Positions 23,829-34,516 of a stretch of 64,000 nucleotides of DNA are shown here, in pieces. Each line of letters starts with the position of its first letter. Within the stretch, counting starts at the first letter, position 1. The notes beneath the pieces were generated by a model, which saw only the letters and a list, made by a program, of their open reading frames with translations, was not told the DNA's origin and ran no database searches. The translations under genes and the position numbers were made by a program. Source of the stretch: Ilex aquifolium (taxonomy: Eukaryota > Streptophyta > Magnoliopsida > Aquifoliales > Aquifoliaceae); NCBI GenBank assembly GCA_951799425.1, contig OX637406.1:30808390-30872389 (forward strand). The letters are read 5' to 3'.

Positions 23829-24907
23829 TGATCTTAAAATGACTCTAAGTGTTGGTGATAGGTGAACACATGACTAAAGGGTTAGTTAAACCCCAATCAC
23901 TTAAAAGATGCCAAAGGCCAATTGGTGCGAAAAGAGCCCAATGTGGTCAAATCTGAAAAGGTGAGACATAGATAAATGGCTAAAAATAATCGCACTTGAA
24001 TTGTGACAGTACTTAAATTTAATTGAAAATTGCTCATTTGTAAAGCTCATAGAGCTCATGTTTATCATGTTTAGAAGCATACACTTAAAGTACAAAATTC
24101 ACAATCATATTGATTGAAGTCATAGAGTAGAAGGGATAAAATAAAGGGGGAGTTGTTAAAAAAATATTTAGGATATGCACTAACCGGTCATGTTTTCACT
24201 TTGAAAATGCATTAGGATTTCATAATGAGCTTATTAACGATTTGAATCTTACTGAAATCCTTTTTGTGTTGGTGGTTGGTTTCACACACTATGCACTTGA
24301 ATTTGTCAAAGTTGAAAAAAATATAAAAATGTCTGTGAAATTGAACCAAGTGAGGAAACAATATTCTAGGATGCATGAAATTGAGTTTTATATCTTTCAA
24401 TATGCCTTAGAGTAACGTATTGGGCTGATGAATTTTGGATGGAGCTATTAAAATGCAAATTAGTGTAATTTTCATGATTATTTGAATTTTGAGCATTTAT
24501 TGTTTAAATTTGAAAATTGCATTTGATTTTAATCCAAATTCATCCATGCATTACATTGAATAGCATTTAGGCTTAATTTACATCAGGCATATATGCTAGG
24601 ACTTATTTGAGATGGGTTGAAGTGAACTGAACTGTAGAAAATAAAGGTGCTCTACTTTAGACATCGCTCGAGCGGCCCTAGACCTCACTCGAGCGGTCTG
24701 CGTCAGGATTCAGTACTACAAGCTTAAAAGACCATATTTTGACTGAAGACCTTCATTTCCTCCAATTTCAAGCTAAAACCTACTCACTTTCTACCCTACT
24801 CAAAGCATTTCCAAGTGACCAAACTTCATTCAGAGTGAGATTTAGTATTATTTGAGTTTAGATCTGAGTTTATCGTACATATTTACACTAATTAACCAAT
24901 TCATTTT
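23829..24907. other. Unassigned, probably 3' region of a degraded retroelement
   Basis: No coding sequence is recognisable. A purine tract AAAGGGGGAG lies near 24144. At 24666-24702 the motif CTCGAGCGG occurs twice (GCTCGAGCGGCC and ACTCGAGCGGTC), echoing the paired palindromic motifs upstream of the 3' ORF at 16696. The next feature is a relative of that ORF. Confidence 0.4.
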
Positions 24908-25543
24908 GAAAAAAGTGCCTCCACTAGCTAAGAAGAGAGCAAGGGTACAAGCTTTGGATAGTAGAGCTTGCTTTCAGACACCATAGTACCGAGAGTTCTA
25001 TCTAAGTTAGTTTTCATCACGGATTGTGCTTGTAGAGTGAGGGGTCAATCATGATGGGGTAAGTGACACTTTTGTCCCTGCGTTATTTGACTCGAGAGGG
25101 TGGATTGAGCTATTTGTAGCCCTAGCTCCTGCAAATGTGGACATGGTCAGAGAGTTTTACACGCACATTCGTAATACTACATAGGATAGTGAGCACTTCA
25201 TGACATACGTTTGAGGTGTGTTATATGAATTTTCCACTAACCTTGTTGCCACCACCCTACATCTTCCCCGGGTAGCACATGATCCTTTTGGTTTTTGATC
25301 TGAGTGTGCTATACCCACATTATTGACAGTTGTTTCTATGTTATATGGGATTCCTTATCCTGACGAGTGGAACTGCTAGTTGTGGTACCACAACGACTTG
25401 ACTAGGGATTATAAGTTTATAAATTTGATAGTGAACTAAAAAATTGACCCAAAGACTCATATTTCCACTTTTTCCACACCACAAGCCTATTTGCTACATG
25501 ATATTGGTACGGGTTTAGAGATAGACTTGTGTACTTGTATCTA
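24908..25543 (+). pseudogene. Second copy of an Athila/Tat-type 3' ORF, degraded
   Basis: A basic start (KKVPPLAKKRARVQALD) near 24912 is followed from 25071 by FVPALFDSRGWIELFVALAPANVDMVREFYTHI, then TYV(stop)GVLYEFSTNLVATTLHLPRVAHDP. The RGW, VREFY and V.G positions and their spacing match the 'putative plant transposon protein' domain at 16807-17214. At least five in-frame stops occur (for example in NTT-stop-DSEH and YV-stop-GVL), most one base from a sense codon. It has no attached gag or pol here, so it is a fragment of a related but distinct element. Confidence 0.6.
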
Positions 25544-26005
25544 ACCGTGGTATTGGTTGAGATATAAGTCTCGTGTGCTTGTATGTTAACTTGGAAAGTA
25601 GTGGATTAGGATTTGGTGAACTTTGAGTGGTTCCCCGCGATTTTTCCCGAGGAGGGTTTTCCACCCCAACAAATTGCTTGTGTTCTTTACTTTCTATCAT
25701 ATACACTTGTGATTTGTTAGCACACACGTCCATTATATGTTTGTGGAATTGATTGATTGAATATTCATCCATACATAGTTATGCATTGGGTTTGGGGATT
25801 TGGAATCGCTGTGAGAGTAAATTAATTGCATATTAATTAAAATCAATCGTCATGGTTAAATGTAGTTGTGGTGACTAAAAGGGTTCTCATGGTTAAATTC
25901 CACATTCGATTGAGAAGATGTAATTGTGGTAGATATAGGTTTTAATTGATAATTGATTTGAGCTAAAATCGAAAAACCTATTCACCCCTCCTCTAGGTAT
26001 AGTAT
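25544..26005. mobile_element. Possible Ty1/copia-type LTR remnant
   Basis: The stretch GGTTCCCCGCGATTTTTCCC near 25630, then GGAGGGTTTTCCACCCC, AAATTGCTTGTGTTC, and later CCTATTCACCCCTCCTCTAGG (25978-25998), resembles the U5 end of copia LTRs. Termini and target duplication could not be fixed. It is a resemblance only. Confidence 0.3.
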
Positions 26006-26575
26006 CTTGGTCTCCACGTGTATAATCGTGAGGGAGGATTCATATTGGGTTCACCCTCCTGGAACAACAAGTTCAAGTTTTGTATTGTTTGATTATATAC
26101 TTTTATGATATTATTGGTTGCCGAGACTCCCGGGCATAAATGGGTAGCAATGTGATGGCCGATTCTCTCGGGCGAAAATGGGTGAGTATTGCTATGTAAT
26201 TTTTTTTTAAGGTGCCGTGGAAATGACATTGGATTTCTTATGTCTCAAATAGTACTTTGGGCATCATTTAGCAATGAACCTTTGAAGATATCTATTGAAC
26301 TCCCTATGGGCCTTCCAAAAGCTTGAATTGCATAGCGGTTTCCATTTGCCTATTACTAAGAAAACTTGGTGCTAGTGGTAAAGTTCCATAGATACACATT
26401 TGTCTATCTGATCGGTGATATAGATATTGCACTGATCAACAGTGCAATTGGAGTATTCCAAAAGAATTTATTATGTCCACTTTTTTCTCTTTTTAAGAAA
26501 AGCAAATGCTTGCTAAGATTGTACATCCCCCTTCTCCTTTATCACTTTGCCTCTGTCGAGCGAGTAGGGATGAAC

Positions 26576-26577
<2 letters not shown>
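26006..26577. other. Unassigned sequence
   Basis: No gene, repeat or element boundary recognised. Confidence 0.4.
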
Positions 26578-26578
<1 letters not shown>

Positions 26579-26618
<40 letters not shown>

Positions 26619-26625
26619 AAAAAAA
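26579..26625. repeat. Poly-C run followed by poly-A run
   Basis: About 30 consecutive C followed by about 17 A. Homopolymers this long are unusual in assembled plant DNA and their true lengths should be treated as uncertain. Confidence 0.9.
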
Positions 26626-27350
26626 CCCGGAGGTAATTTTTTGAACAATGGGTAGGTGAATAGCGATTTTGAAACGTCCCAATAAACAAGTTAAAATTTA
26701 TGTCGTACTATATTTACGATGATAACTTTATTATGAATCTAGACCCACTGCAGAATAAAAGTAGATCAGTGTGCCACTTTTGCATAAATACTTATGGATT
26801 ATTAATGGATTTGTTATTAACTTTAGGCAAGGGATTTGTAGCACAAGAGTTTTTCAGCCAAAGAAACTCACAGCTTGAACTGTATAGGGTGGGTTGCAAC
26901 TTCCTCTTGTAATATTTCTCCTATAACAAAATATCATGATTAGTATGAGAAGCTACAGAAATCAAGTCGCACTGGAGATTGTTCAAATTAGTGACCCACA
27001 AGAGAAATGCAAGGGTTATTGTTTCTTATGTGGATGAGTTGATTGCTTAAAAATGAGCTCAAGTCATTTTGACTATCGTTGAGTACTTTTTTGCTCAACT
27101 ATTTTCGCTGATTAAGCTCATGTAATTAAATATTCATTTCTCCCAATAACATCAATTTTTTACATCACGGTAAGTATAAAAGTAGTCAAGATCCCTATCT
27201 AATCAAGGTTTTCAGTTGGCCTTTTATTCTTAATGTATGATTTGATACATTGTAGACACTGTGGAAATAAATAGTTAAGCTAGGTATGTAAGCATGAAAT
27301 ATGTTATTAAATAATGTACAAATTGGTGTTGACATAATTATATATCATAA
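26626..27350. other. Unassigned sequence
   Basis: A 70-codon frame at 26700-26912 matches nothing I recognise. The rest is AT-rich with no identifiable feature. Confidence 0.4.
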
Positions 27351-28566
27351 CTAGTTATTACTTGTGCCTGAAGACACAAAGTAATAAAAAAAATGGTTAA
27401 CAATAAACATATTTATATTCATACCCAAATTTAAATCATAAACATAGGGGAGAAAGAAAAGAATTTAAACACCGATTGTAGTAGGGGTGATCGGTGGTAG
27501 TGGTGGTGGGCGGTAGTGGTGGTGGGCAGAGATGGTGATGGTTGTGGTGGTTAGTAACAATTGTGGTGATGGTGGCAATCGTGGGTGACGATGGTAATGA
27601 TGGTGGTGGTTGGTTTTGGGTGACGATGGTGGTAGTGGTAGCCATGGGTGATGGCGATGGTAGTGGATGTGGGTGGTGGTGGGCGACGGTGATTGGTAGT
27701 GGTGGGGCGACGACAGTGGTGATGGCGATGGTGGGCGGTGACGATAGTGTTGGTGGGCAACGATGGATGCTTTTAGGCGATAGTGTGATGGGTGGTGACG
27801 AATGACAGTAATGGTGATTGTGATAGGTGTGGTAGGGGTGGGTGACAGTGGGTGGCGACAGTGGTGGGCGATGACGGGTGATGGTGGTTGGTGTAGTAGG
27901 GGTGGGTAACAGTGGTTGGCAGCGATGGTGGGAGACGACGGGTGGTTATGGATTGTGGTAGTGGGTAGCGATGGGTGGTGGTGGGCAATAATGGCGGTGG
28001 TGGGTGTTGTCGGTGGTAGTTGGATGATGGTAGTAATGGTAATAAGTATAAGAATGAGATGACGATGATGGTATGTGGTGGTGGCGATGGATGATGGTGG
28101 TTTCAATCGATGGTGGGTGGCGGTGGTGGTGGCGGTGGGACAATAGGGATGGTGGTGAGGGTGGTGGCCAGTGGTGGGGGTGGGGTGACGACGACAACGG
28201 TGGTGGTGGTGGTGGCGATTGTTGTGGCAAAGATGGTGGTGGGATGGCGGCGACAATGGTGGTGGTGGTAGTTGCGGTGGTGGGGTGGCGGCGGTGGTGG
28301 TGGTGGTAGTGGTGATGACGGGACGATTCCAAGCATTATTTTTGTTTTTAAAATACTTATGAGAAGTTAATAAGTTTTAGAAACACTTTTAAAAAGTTAT
28401 CACAAACACGCTCTTAGGGGTCTACTTTTCCTATTAAATTTGGAGTGTTAATATTAGCCGTCAGATTAACTTTAAAATAAAAATTAAAAAGATCTCAACC
28501 GCGAAAAGTAAAAGTCATTTTGTTTATCTTTTGAAATTTGAATTGTATTGTACTTTATTATATAGA
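27351..28566 (-). mobile_element. Non-autonomous Helitron, copy 1 (inverted)
   Basis: Read on the minus strand it starts TCTATATAATAAAGTAC at 28566 and ends CTAG at 27351-27354. It lies between a host A and T as Helitrons do. The 3' end has a hairpin TTGTGTC-TTCA-GGCACAA followed by GTAATAA and then CTAG. Its 5' part matches 43709-44000, the left part of copy 2, including AAAGTTAATC.GACG.CTAATA. Between the ends lies a long GGT/GTG-rich tract. No Rep/helicase is encoded. Long histidine/proline-rich open frames on this tract are low-complexity artefacts. Confidence 0.8.
27478..28322. repeat. GGT/GTG-rich minisatellite-like tract
   Basis: About 840 bases built from irregular (GGT)n, GATGGT, GGCGAT and GGGCGA words, with strong strand asymmetry (purine plus T on the plus strand). 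It is the reverse complement of the CCA-rich tract in Helitron copy 2 at 44020-44640 and 54812-54950. Confidence 0.9.
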
Positions 28567-28739
28567 TGTAGTTAATACATTTTTATAAGACTCTGCTCAT
28601 TGGTTAACCAATAATTTAAATGCAAAACAAATATGATCATCACATATTCAACAAATGGAAAGCAATTTAAGTAAAAATAAAAAAAGCTAAGATTGAAAGT
28701 AATGCGAAATGATTCACGTGCAACGTGTGTAACAACTAG
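28567..28739 (+). mobile_element. Helitron 3' end, distinct family
   Basis: CACGT-GCA-ACGTG at 28715-28727 forms a five-base-pair hairpin. Eight bases later comes CTAG at 28736-28739, followed by T: a textbook Helitron 3' terminus on the plus strand. Its 5' end was not found. Copy 1 of the other Helitron may have inserted into it. Confidence 0.55.
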
Positions 28740-29433
28740 TATTTGAAAATACCCAAGTAGCCAAAATTTTCTGGACTATAAGGGTAGTAGTAAGTCTCTA
28801 TGCTTGAGATAGGGTTATGAGTCAAGCTGGTGGTTGTTTGTCCATGATTATTCTCCTATGCTTGCTGGCCAATTTTTGTTTTTTAATTAATAATTTTTTT
28901 TTATTATGATACAATATTTTGAAACACGTGTCATTGCTAATGTGTACATAAATCGAAAAGAGTTAACTTTGACATTTACCAAACGGAGTCAGAATATAGT
29001 GATTGCATTCTCCCATCTCAACTGCCCCTCCTACCTGTCCACTACACCAACCAAATAGTCTTGGGAACAGTGATTGTGCTCAGTTGTTAGAAACAAATTC
29101 AATGAGGCCTTCACGCTTACTTCCATTGGGGTAGGCAGAGGCACAGCAGCCCGCCCTTCCTGAGTTGACTTCAATGCCTATCCACTAATGCTAGTTGACT
29201 TCCATGTAGAGTAACGAAATAAATTTTTTTTTTTTTGTGAGAACGAAATATTTTTGTTCAATGTGAATTATTCAATAAGATAGTTAATATCAAATATTTA
29301 AATAGATTAATTAGATGTAAAAATTATACTAAATAATTTTAGTTTAATTTTGTCACATAATCACTCAAATGTAAAGGAGATTTCATCATGCCTGTAAAAA
29401 TAACTTTTTATATATATATATATATTTTTTGAT
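28740..29433. other. Unassigned AT-rich sequence
   Basis: No gene seen. It contains a (TA)n run at about 29409-29426 and poly-T stretches. Confidence 0.5.
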
Positions 29434-29950
29434 CAGGGGCGGTTCAACGTAAACAGCAGTGCTAGGCGAAAACTTTACATGGGGCCTATTAATATTTTGT
29501 GTATTAATATATATTATTTTTATTTATTTAAAAATTATTTTATTACTTTTTGAAATGCAAAAAAATTAATCAAGTTCTTATATTCAAGTTTTGTCAATAA
29601 ATTTATCTTAATAGATAATATAGTTAACTCATTCAATCTTTCTTGTGACATAATTGACCGTAAATAAGATTTTATCAATTTAAGTCTTGAAAAAAATTTT
29701 TTTTGCTAAATCAACTATTACCGGTAGAGTCAACAAAATTCTATAAACAATACATTTATTCAGAAAAAAATTTAGTCTTTTTATCTAGTTAAATATTTCA
29801 ATTGGAGTGTTGATTTCAATTTTTAAAACTTCTTTCAAAACTTTTAATTCTCAAAGTAGATCTGAGCTATCAATATCAGTCGATACATCATGTTTTAGAA
29901 ACGTTTCAAGGATAAAAAATGCAGCCAGCTCTTGAGTTTTAACAATATTA
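29434..29950 (-). pseudogene. hAT transposase C-terminal fragment
   Basis: On the plus strand CAGGGGCGG at 29434 looks like a hAT-type terminal repeat. The minus strand upstream encodes, with many stops, a decayed C-terminus: IVYRILLTLPVIVDLAKKIFF and onward to KIEYVNYII-like sequence. This is the position and spacing of the conserved RILLT.PV..ASAERSFSKLK...S block of the plant hAT dimerisation region. Only this end survives; no zinc finger or catalytic core is visible. The call rests on weak similarity. Confidence 0.5.
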
Positions 29951-30379
29951 TACGGATTCCCCATGATATTTTACAAATAGCACAGAGATCCCATGAGGTT
30001 TGAAACTCATTGCACGGAGAACTCTATATCTTTCTTCCGTTAATGTTGCTAACAGAAAATGATGGTTTCATCTCAAAAAATTTTATTATTTTCACAATTG
30101 TCCTTCTCCAAATTTAGTACCAAAAAAATTAAAATTTTAATAAAATTAAATAAAATTTGATTTAGTACCCAAAAAAATTATATAATTTAGTACCCCAAAA
30201 AATTGTTTAAATAAATTTTAATATTAATTTGGTAACAATAAAAATTAATTTGACAAATTTAAATATTAATTTGACAAAATTAGGAATGAAATTCTCTCTA
30301 GAGACTTAAGAGGCTTAACCTAAATAGATGTAGAAACACTCATGCTCACATAGGATCTATCCTAAGTCTCTAAAAACCA
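29951..30379. other. Unassigned AT-rich repeat-like sequence
   Basis: The part at 29950-30060 (ATCCCATGAGGTTTGAAAC) reads like a dispersed plant repeat. The rest is A/T-rich, with TTTAGTACC repeated at about 30113, 30164 and 30186. No gene. Confidence 0.4.
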
Positions 30380-30908
30380 TAGCTCAAATGGCTATATCTC
30401 CACCTTCTCCACAATCTCTTCTATGGATCTCAGGCTCATCATCTGATATAAAGCCAAAATTTTGCATCATGTGCCTAAGACGTTGAACATCCCTCCTAAT
30501 ATCCTGTTGATCCATTTGTAGGCTCATCATACCCTCATCAATAACATCCCTATAAAGAGCAAAAAAACTATGCTACTGATCAATATTGCTCCACAGTTTT
30601 CCTAGTGCTAATTAAACTACAGTTCACTGATCCAATGCAGCTACAAGAGGTGTCCTAGGGAGTGTGGTACGTGAGGTATGACCTCGTGCCTGCCTTGACG
30701 ATGGTGCGTGACTAGATGTACCAAGCTCTACAGAAGTTGTACCATGTATCTCAACCTCAATATTGTCACCCACTACCTCAACCTCTATAGGGTCAAACTT
30801 ATATTTGACATGTGTCTCGCTTTGTCTCAGAGACTCCTTCTCTAAAGGTCTCTTAGGTCTCATCAGCTGATCAAACTCTAAAGTTCTAGCACCCTTGTCT
30901 AAACAAAC
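30380..30908 (-). pseudogene. Unrecognised retroelement-like reading frame
   Basis: On the minus strand, 30920 to 30624 is open: it reads LMRPKRPLEKESLRQ, an acidic valine-rich part, then SSHAPSSRQARGHTSRTTLPRTPL. Beyond a stop, further minus-strand sequence reads DEGMMSLQMDQQDIRRDVQRLRHMMQNFGF, a heptad-like stretch resembling the tail of the 3' ORF at 17640-17829. It may be the C-terminal part of such an ORF abutting the copia RT. Function unknown. Confidence 0.35.
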
Positions 30909-31510
30909 ATTCTTGGACAATTTCCTGTGAAGATCAACTCATCCACATACAAACAAGCATAGCGTATATCACCACTATCATTCACCTTTGCATAAAAATC
31001 ATGTTCATAGGGATACTTTGTGAAATTATTTGCTTGAAAGTATTTGTCAAGTCTACTATGCCAAGCCCTTGGTGCTTGCTTCAAGTCATATAAAACATTT
31101 TTTAATTTTAAGACTTTCTCTCATTGCCCTTTCACAACATAACTCAAGGGTTGTTCAACATACACCTCTTCATCAAGAAAGACATTCAAAAAAGCAGACT
31201 TCACTTTCATTTGGTGAATTTTTCAATCATTTAGAGGGACTAAAGAAATAATCAATCTAATTATTTCCAAACAAGCAACAGGTGCAAATATCTCATCGTA
31301 GTCAATAATTAGTCTTTGACTATAGCCTTTCGCAACCAATCTTGCTTTGTACATTTCCACTTCACCTTTGACATTTTTCTTTGTCTTGTACACCCATTTC
31401 ACTCCAATGGCCTTTTGTCCTCTAGGGAGTGTGGCAAGTTCCCATGTTTCATTCATTTCAATAGCTTCAATTTCTTCATTCATGGCACTTCTCCACTTCT
31501 TATTTTGTGT
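30909..31510 (-). pseudogene. Ty1/copia reverse transcriptase fragment
   Basis: Minus-strand translation gives the RVT_2 family in order. First EIEAIEMNETWELATLPRGQKAIGVKWVYKTK (31483-31390), then YKARLVAKGYSQRLIIDYDEIFAPVACLEIIR. Then a stop and VKSAFLNVFLDEEVYVEQPLSYV, and from 31084 QAPRAWHSRLDKYF...YPYEHDFY and CLYVDELIFTGN. The first catalytic aspartate in the usual DVKSAFLNG block is lost and YVDD has become YVDE. The domain stops near 30909, fused to unrelated sequence. It pairs with the copia gag at 31720-32230, with integrase and protease missing between. Confidence 0.85.
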
Positions 31511-31532
31511 CGCTTTCTTATAGCCTATGGGA

Positions 31533-31704
31533 TCTGTAAAACTCGAGAAAATTTAAAACTTTATTGTGAAGGGCAAAATGATAATTAATTGTTACGTTGC
31601 GAGTTACAAACTCGAATTTTTCTAGAACTCGAATGTAAAACGGACCTCACCGTTGGATTCGTCTCGCGAAATCTAGTTACCCAGTCAATTTTCATCAAAT
31701 TTCA
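31533..31704 (+). mobile_element. 172-bp 5' tip of a chromovirus LTR
   Basis: It starts TGTAAAACTCGAGAAAATTT and follows the start of the LTRs at 44641 and 52198, including ACGGACCTCACCGTTGGA and CGCGAAATCTAGTTACCCAGT at about 31638-31686. It breaks off at about 31704 into copia sequence. It lies between copia RT and copia gag and marks where a larger insertion or recombination removed the middle of that element. Confidence 0.7.
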
Positions 31705-31719
31705 TCTTGCCTACTTTCT

Positions 31720-32235
31720 TTTTGTTTCAAAGAAAGCTTGGTTTGTAGCACTTTCTCCAACGACTCTTTCTTCTTCTTGCCTAGCTATTCTTCATGGGCT
31801 AACAACGATCCCATGAGTTCGGTAATCTCCATTGTGTCTAAATCGTTAGACTCTTCAATGACTACGAGAATATAGTCAAACTTGGAGTCCAATGAACGGA
31901 GGATTTTTTATATAACCCGGGTATCATCATAGTGATCATAACCATACATTCTCAAATTATTCACAACCACCAAGATTTTTGTGAAATAATCTGAAATTAA
32001 TTCGGATTCTTTTATACGTAATGCCTCAAATTCACATCATAGTGTTTGGAGGCGAACTTCCTTGACTTTTTTCACTCCACTATGAGCGGTTTCAAGAACA
32101 TCCCATGTTTACTTGGCATCATCCAAGAATCGCCTTCATGCGGATACACCAATTCTCATAATTATCTTTGGTGAATCAAGGCATTTGATCCATTCGACAT
32201 CTCTCTCTCACTCTCCCTTTTTTGACACTCAATCC
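31720..32235 (-). pseudogene. gag: Ty1/copia gag (UBN2-like) fragment
   Basis: Minus-strand translation across frames gives the copia gag order: HGMFLKPLIVE-KKSRKFASKH near 32100, a region corresponding to KESELISDYFTKILVVVNNLRMYGYD (32000-31930), then [12 protein letters not shown] and the [10 protein letters not shown]...MGSLL-like block near 31850-31800. Several stops and shifts are present. It lies downstream of the copia LTR and primer site on the minus strand, as expected for the start of the element. Confidence 0.7.
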
Positions 32236-32238
32236 TAA

Positions 32239-32250
32239 CTCTGATACCAT
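32239..32250 (-). other. Primer-binding site of the inverted copia element
   Basis: The plus strand reads CTCTGATACCAT, the complement of ATGGTATCAGAG, the initiator tRNA-Met primer site, placed directly inside the LTR end. Confidence 0.75.
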
Positions 32251-32253
32251 TTT

Positions 32254-32510
32254 GTTGGAATCTTTAGGACTATCACACACTCACAAAAAATATAATGGAA
32301 GAGGCAATTGAAGATAGGAAGAACTATTTCTATTCACTCATATCCAAACAGATATATTACATAGGATATATATATACTTATACAATATAACTCACTATAT
32401 AATGCAATAATAAAAATAATAAAAATCTCACTCCTCCATTACTTGGAGAATTAATGAGCAGTTACTCACCAATGATAAGAAAGAGGACAGTTACTCACCA
32501 ATGAGCACAA
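32254..32510 (-). mobile_element. Ty1/copia LTR (inverted)
   Basis: On the plus strand it begins TGTTGGAATC, the typical copia terminus, next to the primer site. The right boundary, near AGCACA at 32510, is approximate. CAGTTACTCACCAATGA is repeated twice inside (about 32460 and 32489). No matching second LTR was seen to the left of the RT fragment. Confidence 0.6.
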
Positions 32511-32870
32511 CTCTAATACAGAGGAGAGGTTGGTGACTTGTTTCTCCGGTGGATTCTGAGGGACTGATGGCTTTTAGATGAGCTATGGATTCTCCTATTA
32601 GACTCCGATGAAGATCTTTGGTCTCACGAAGTTTGCAAAAGTGGAAGAAAGTGGCAGGGGATCTTTTTAAATTGGGCTAAGACCCATCATTGCTCACAGA
32701 GAACGAGGGAGGCGCATTAAATGGGGCATAATCCCCAAGGAAAGGAAAAAGGCTGCGTAAGAAGGCAGGGTTCAAGCCCTTTCATCTCCCTCTGCCATGT
32801 CATCCGTTCCGTACAAAGATCAAAGGCAAGAGGCAATTGATGGGACATTTCCATGAATTAACAGGGAGCC

Positions 32871-33150
32871 GACACGTGGCCTCGGCATGATGGACGTGGA
32901 ACATCCTTGGTTTGACATATGTCTCGACATGGGTCCCTTCGAAGCTCCCTACGAGTGACACATGTCCTCGGTGTACTGCACCTTGGATGCTCCATGCAAT
33001 GACACGTATCCTCGACATATTCTCCCTCGAAGTCCCTTGCGACTGACGCATGTCCTCGGCATTGGCAACTCCTAGAGCATCACTGTGTTGACACATGTCC
33101 TCGGCGCCAAGGTCCTCGGATCCCCAGTCGCTCGACACGTGTCCTTGGCA
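32871..33150. repeat. Seven phased copies of a G-box-like palindrome
   Basis: A 16-base motif close to GACACRTGTCCTCGGC starts at 32871, 32914, 32957, 33001, 33045, 33090 and 33134, so spacing is 43-45 bases throughout. The core GACACGTGTC is a perfect palindrome containing the G-box CACGTG; some copies have CACATG or CATATG. A TATA box follows 70 bases after the last copy. Confidence 0.85.
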
Positions 33151-33218
33151 TATGTGCCACCCTAAGGGACCACCATCAAACACGTCACCTCAACGCCTAG
33201 TCTTCCAAGCCCGCGAAG

Positions 33219-33226
33219 TATAAATA
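33219..33226 (+). promoter_or_regulatory. TATA box after the G-box array
   Basis: TATAAATA, followed by GCGATTTCGACAGTTATCG. A second TATAAATAG lies at 33646-33654. Confidence 0.5.
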
Positions 33227-33900
33227 GCGATTTCGACAGTTATCGTGACTTGGAAGCAGAGTTGGATGTTGGTCATAGACTCCTCTTCCCAAGGCAATCA
33301 GAATGGCAGAAGAGGCAGGTCAGTAACCAATAATAGTGATGCACGAAGTGGACAACGCAGAATTGGGAGGCAATGAACAAAAGTACCTTTGTGCGTGCGC
33401 AACCACCACAAGGAAATATTAAATGACCTTTTAGAAGGATGTGACACATTTATTGCTCGACGTACCTTGGAAGGTGAGTATTAAATGCTCGGGGATTTGA
33501 GAATTAAATGCATAAACTTCTTTCCACATGATAAGGAAAACACTCTGCCCGAGGACTGTGCGCCACATGTTGCATTCCATATGGGCCAATAAGGAGTCTT
33601 CCTTCCAGGGGACCCATCTGTCCTTAATGATTAGCTCCATGGAGGTATAAATAGCTCTCACAAACTCGAAACAAAGGTACGCGCATTCTCATCCAAGCAA
33701 TAGAACAATGTTTCCTACCCCTCTCTCATATACTGACTTGATCGTCAAAGGGATCACGTTGAAAAACACTCTGGCGCCCTTCTAACCTTTCTTCTTGAGT
33801 GATAGAGCTCATCTTGATAAGTCAAGAGTGACCAGATAGCTGAAAAAGAGATTCATCACCATTCCTTGCACTATTTTTCAACCTCCATTTGCTACGGGAC

Positions 33901-34516
33901 CCTCAACTTTTCAGGTAAACTCGAGTTCATCAGGAGAGAGATTTGTCAATTTATTTATTGTGCGGAAATCATCACGCACAGAAAGATTGGGAATAATTTT
34001 CAAAGGCATCTCCTGATCATGAGCATACTAATATTCACTCCAAGACCTCTGTGATTGTAGAACCACTCCTATAGGATTAAGATCTATTAGGTTGAAGATT
34101 ACATTATTTTGCTCCTTCCAGATTGCCCATCCATTCACAACAATCTTACTAAGGAGTTCCATTGAATCTTGGAAATTGTTCAAATCATCCATGAGTGCAG
34201 AAGTTCAAATCATCCCAAACCGATGAAATGGCTTGATTTTGGACTCAATAACCAATACCCACTCCAAACCAAACTCTTGCAGTCCAGGAACAGCCAAAGA
34301 GAAGGTGTTCAATCGTTTATGCTTCCAGTTCACAGATTTTGCATAGGGGATTAGCCATTGGAGGGCACCATTGTCTTTTAACAACTGTACTAATTTGATC
34401 AAGCATTTACAAGAACAACTAGATTTATTGAACTTTAGCAATAAAATACAATGAACATTCCCTAGCTAATGTTAAAAGGCCAAAGTAGGCAATATATGGA
34501 AATACTGAATAAGTAA
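33901..34516 (-). pseudogene. L1-type LINE fragment with zinc-binding (zf-RVT) motif
   Basis: The minus strand from about 34345 reads CKICELEA-stop-TIEHLLFGCSWTARVWFGVG, the zf-RVT region (CX2C...H...C) found downstream of RT in plant LINEs. It is followed by degraded sequence ending near 34080 (FNGTP, WMGNLEGAK). The RT itself is absent. One stop lies inside the motif. The remainder of the interval holds no other gene. Confidence 0.6.

Larger units (their letters stand above)
32511..33900 (+). mobile_element. LTR-like promoter and leader, probably Tat/Retand-type gypsy
   Basis: There is no coding sequence. It holds a seven-copy 44-bp G-box-like repeat (32871-33150), TATAAATA at 33219, and a second TATAAATAG at 33646. 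It then has a leader with ACTTGATCGTCAAAGG and TGGCGCCCTTCTAACC near 33740-33790, words typical of the R/U5 part of Tat-lineage LTRs. Exact ends and target duplication could not be identified. Confidence 0.45.

Noticed and set aside
26579-26625. Poly-C/poly-A junction as a biological signal
   Set aside because: Most likely a homopolymer with unreliable length; no element boundary could be tied to it.
26700-26912. 70-codon frame possibly from a host gene
   Set aside because: I could not match it to a family with confidence and no exon structure was found around it.
27436-28336. Long histidine/proline/threonine-rich reading frames on the minus strand (up to 263 codons)
   Set aside because: They follow from the GGT/CCA triplet tract, which has few stops in several frames at once. 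No domain, no start context.
32871-33150. CRISPR-like regular repeat
   Set aside because: Repeats are diverged, palindromic at a G-box, and sit in a plant LTR-like promoter; spacers are not unique inserts.
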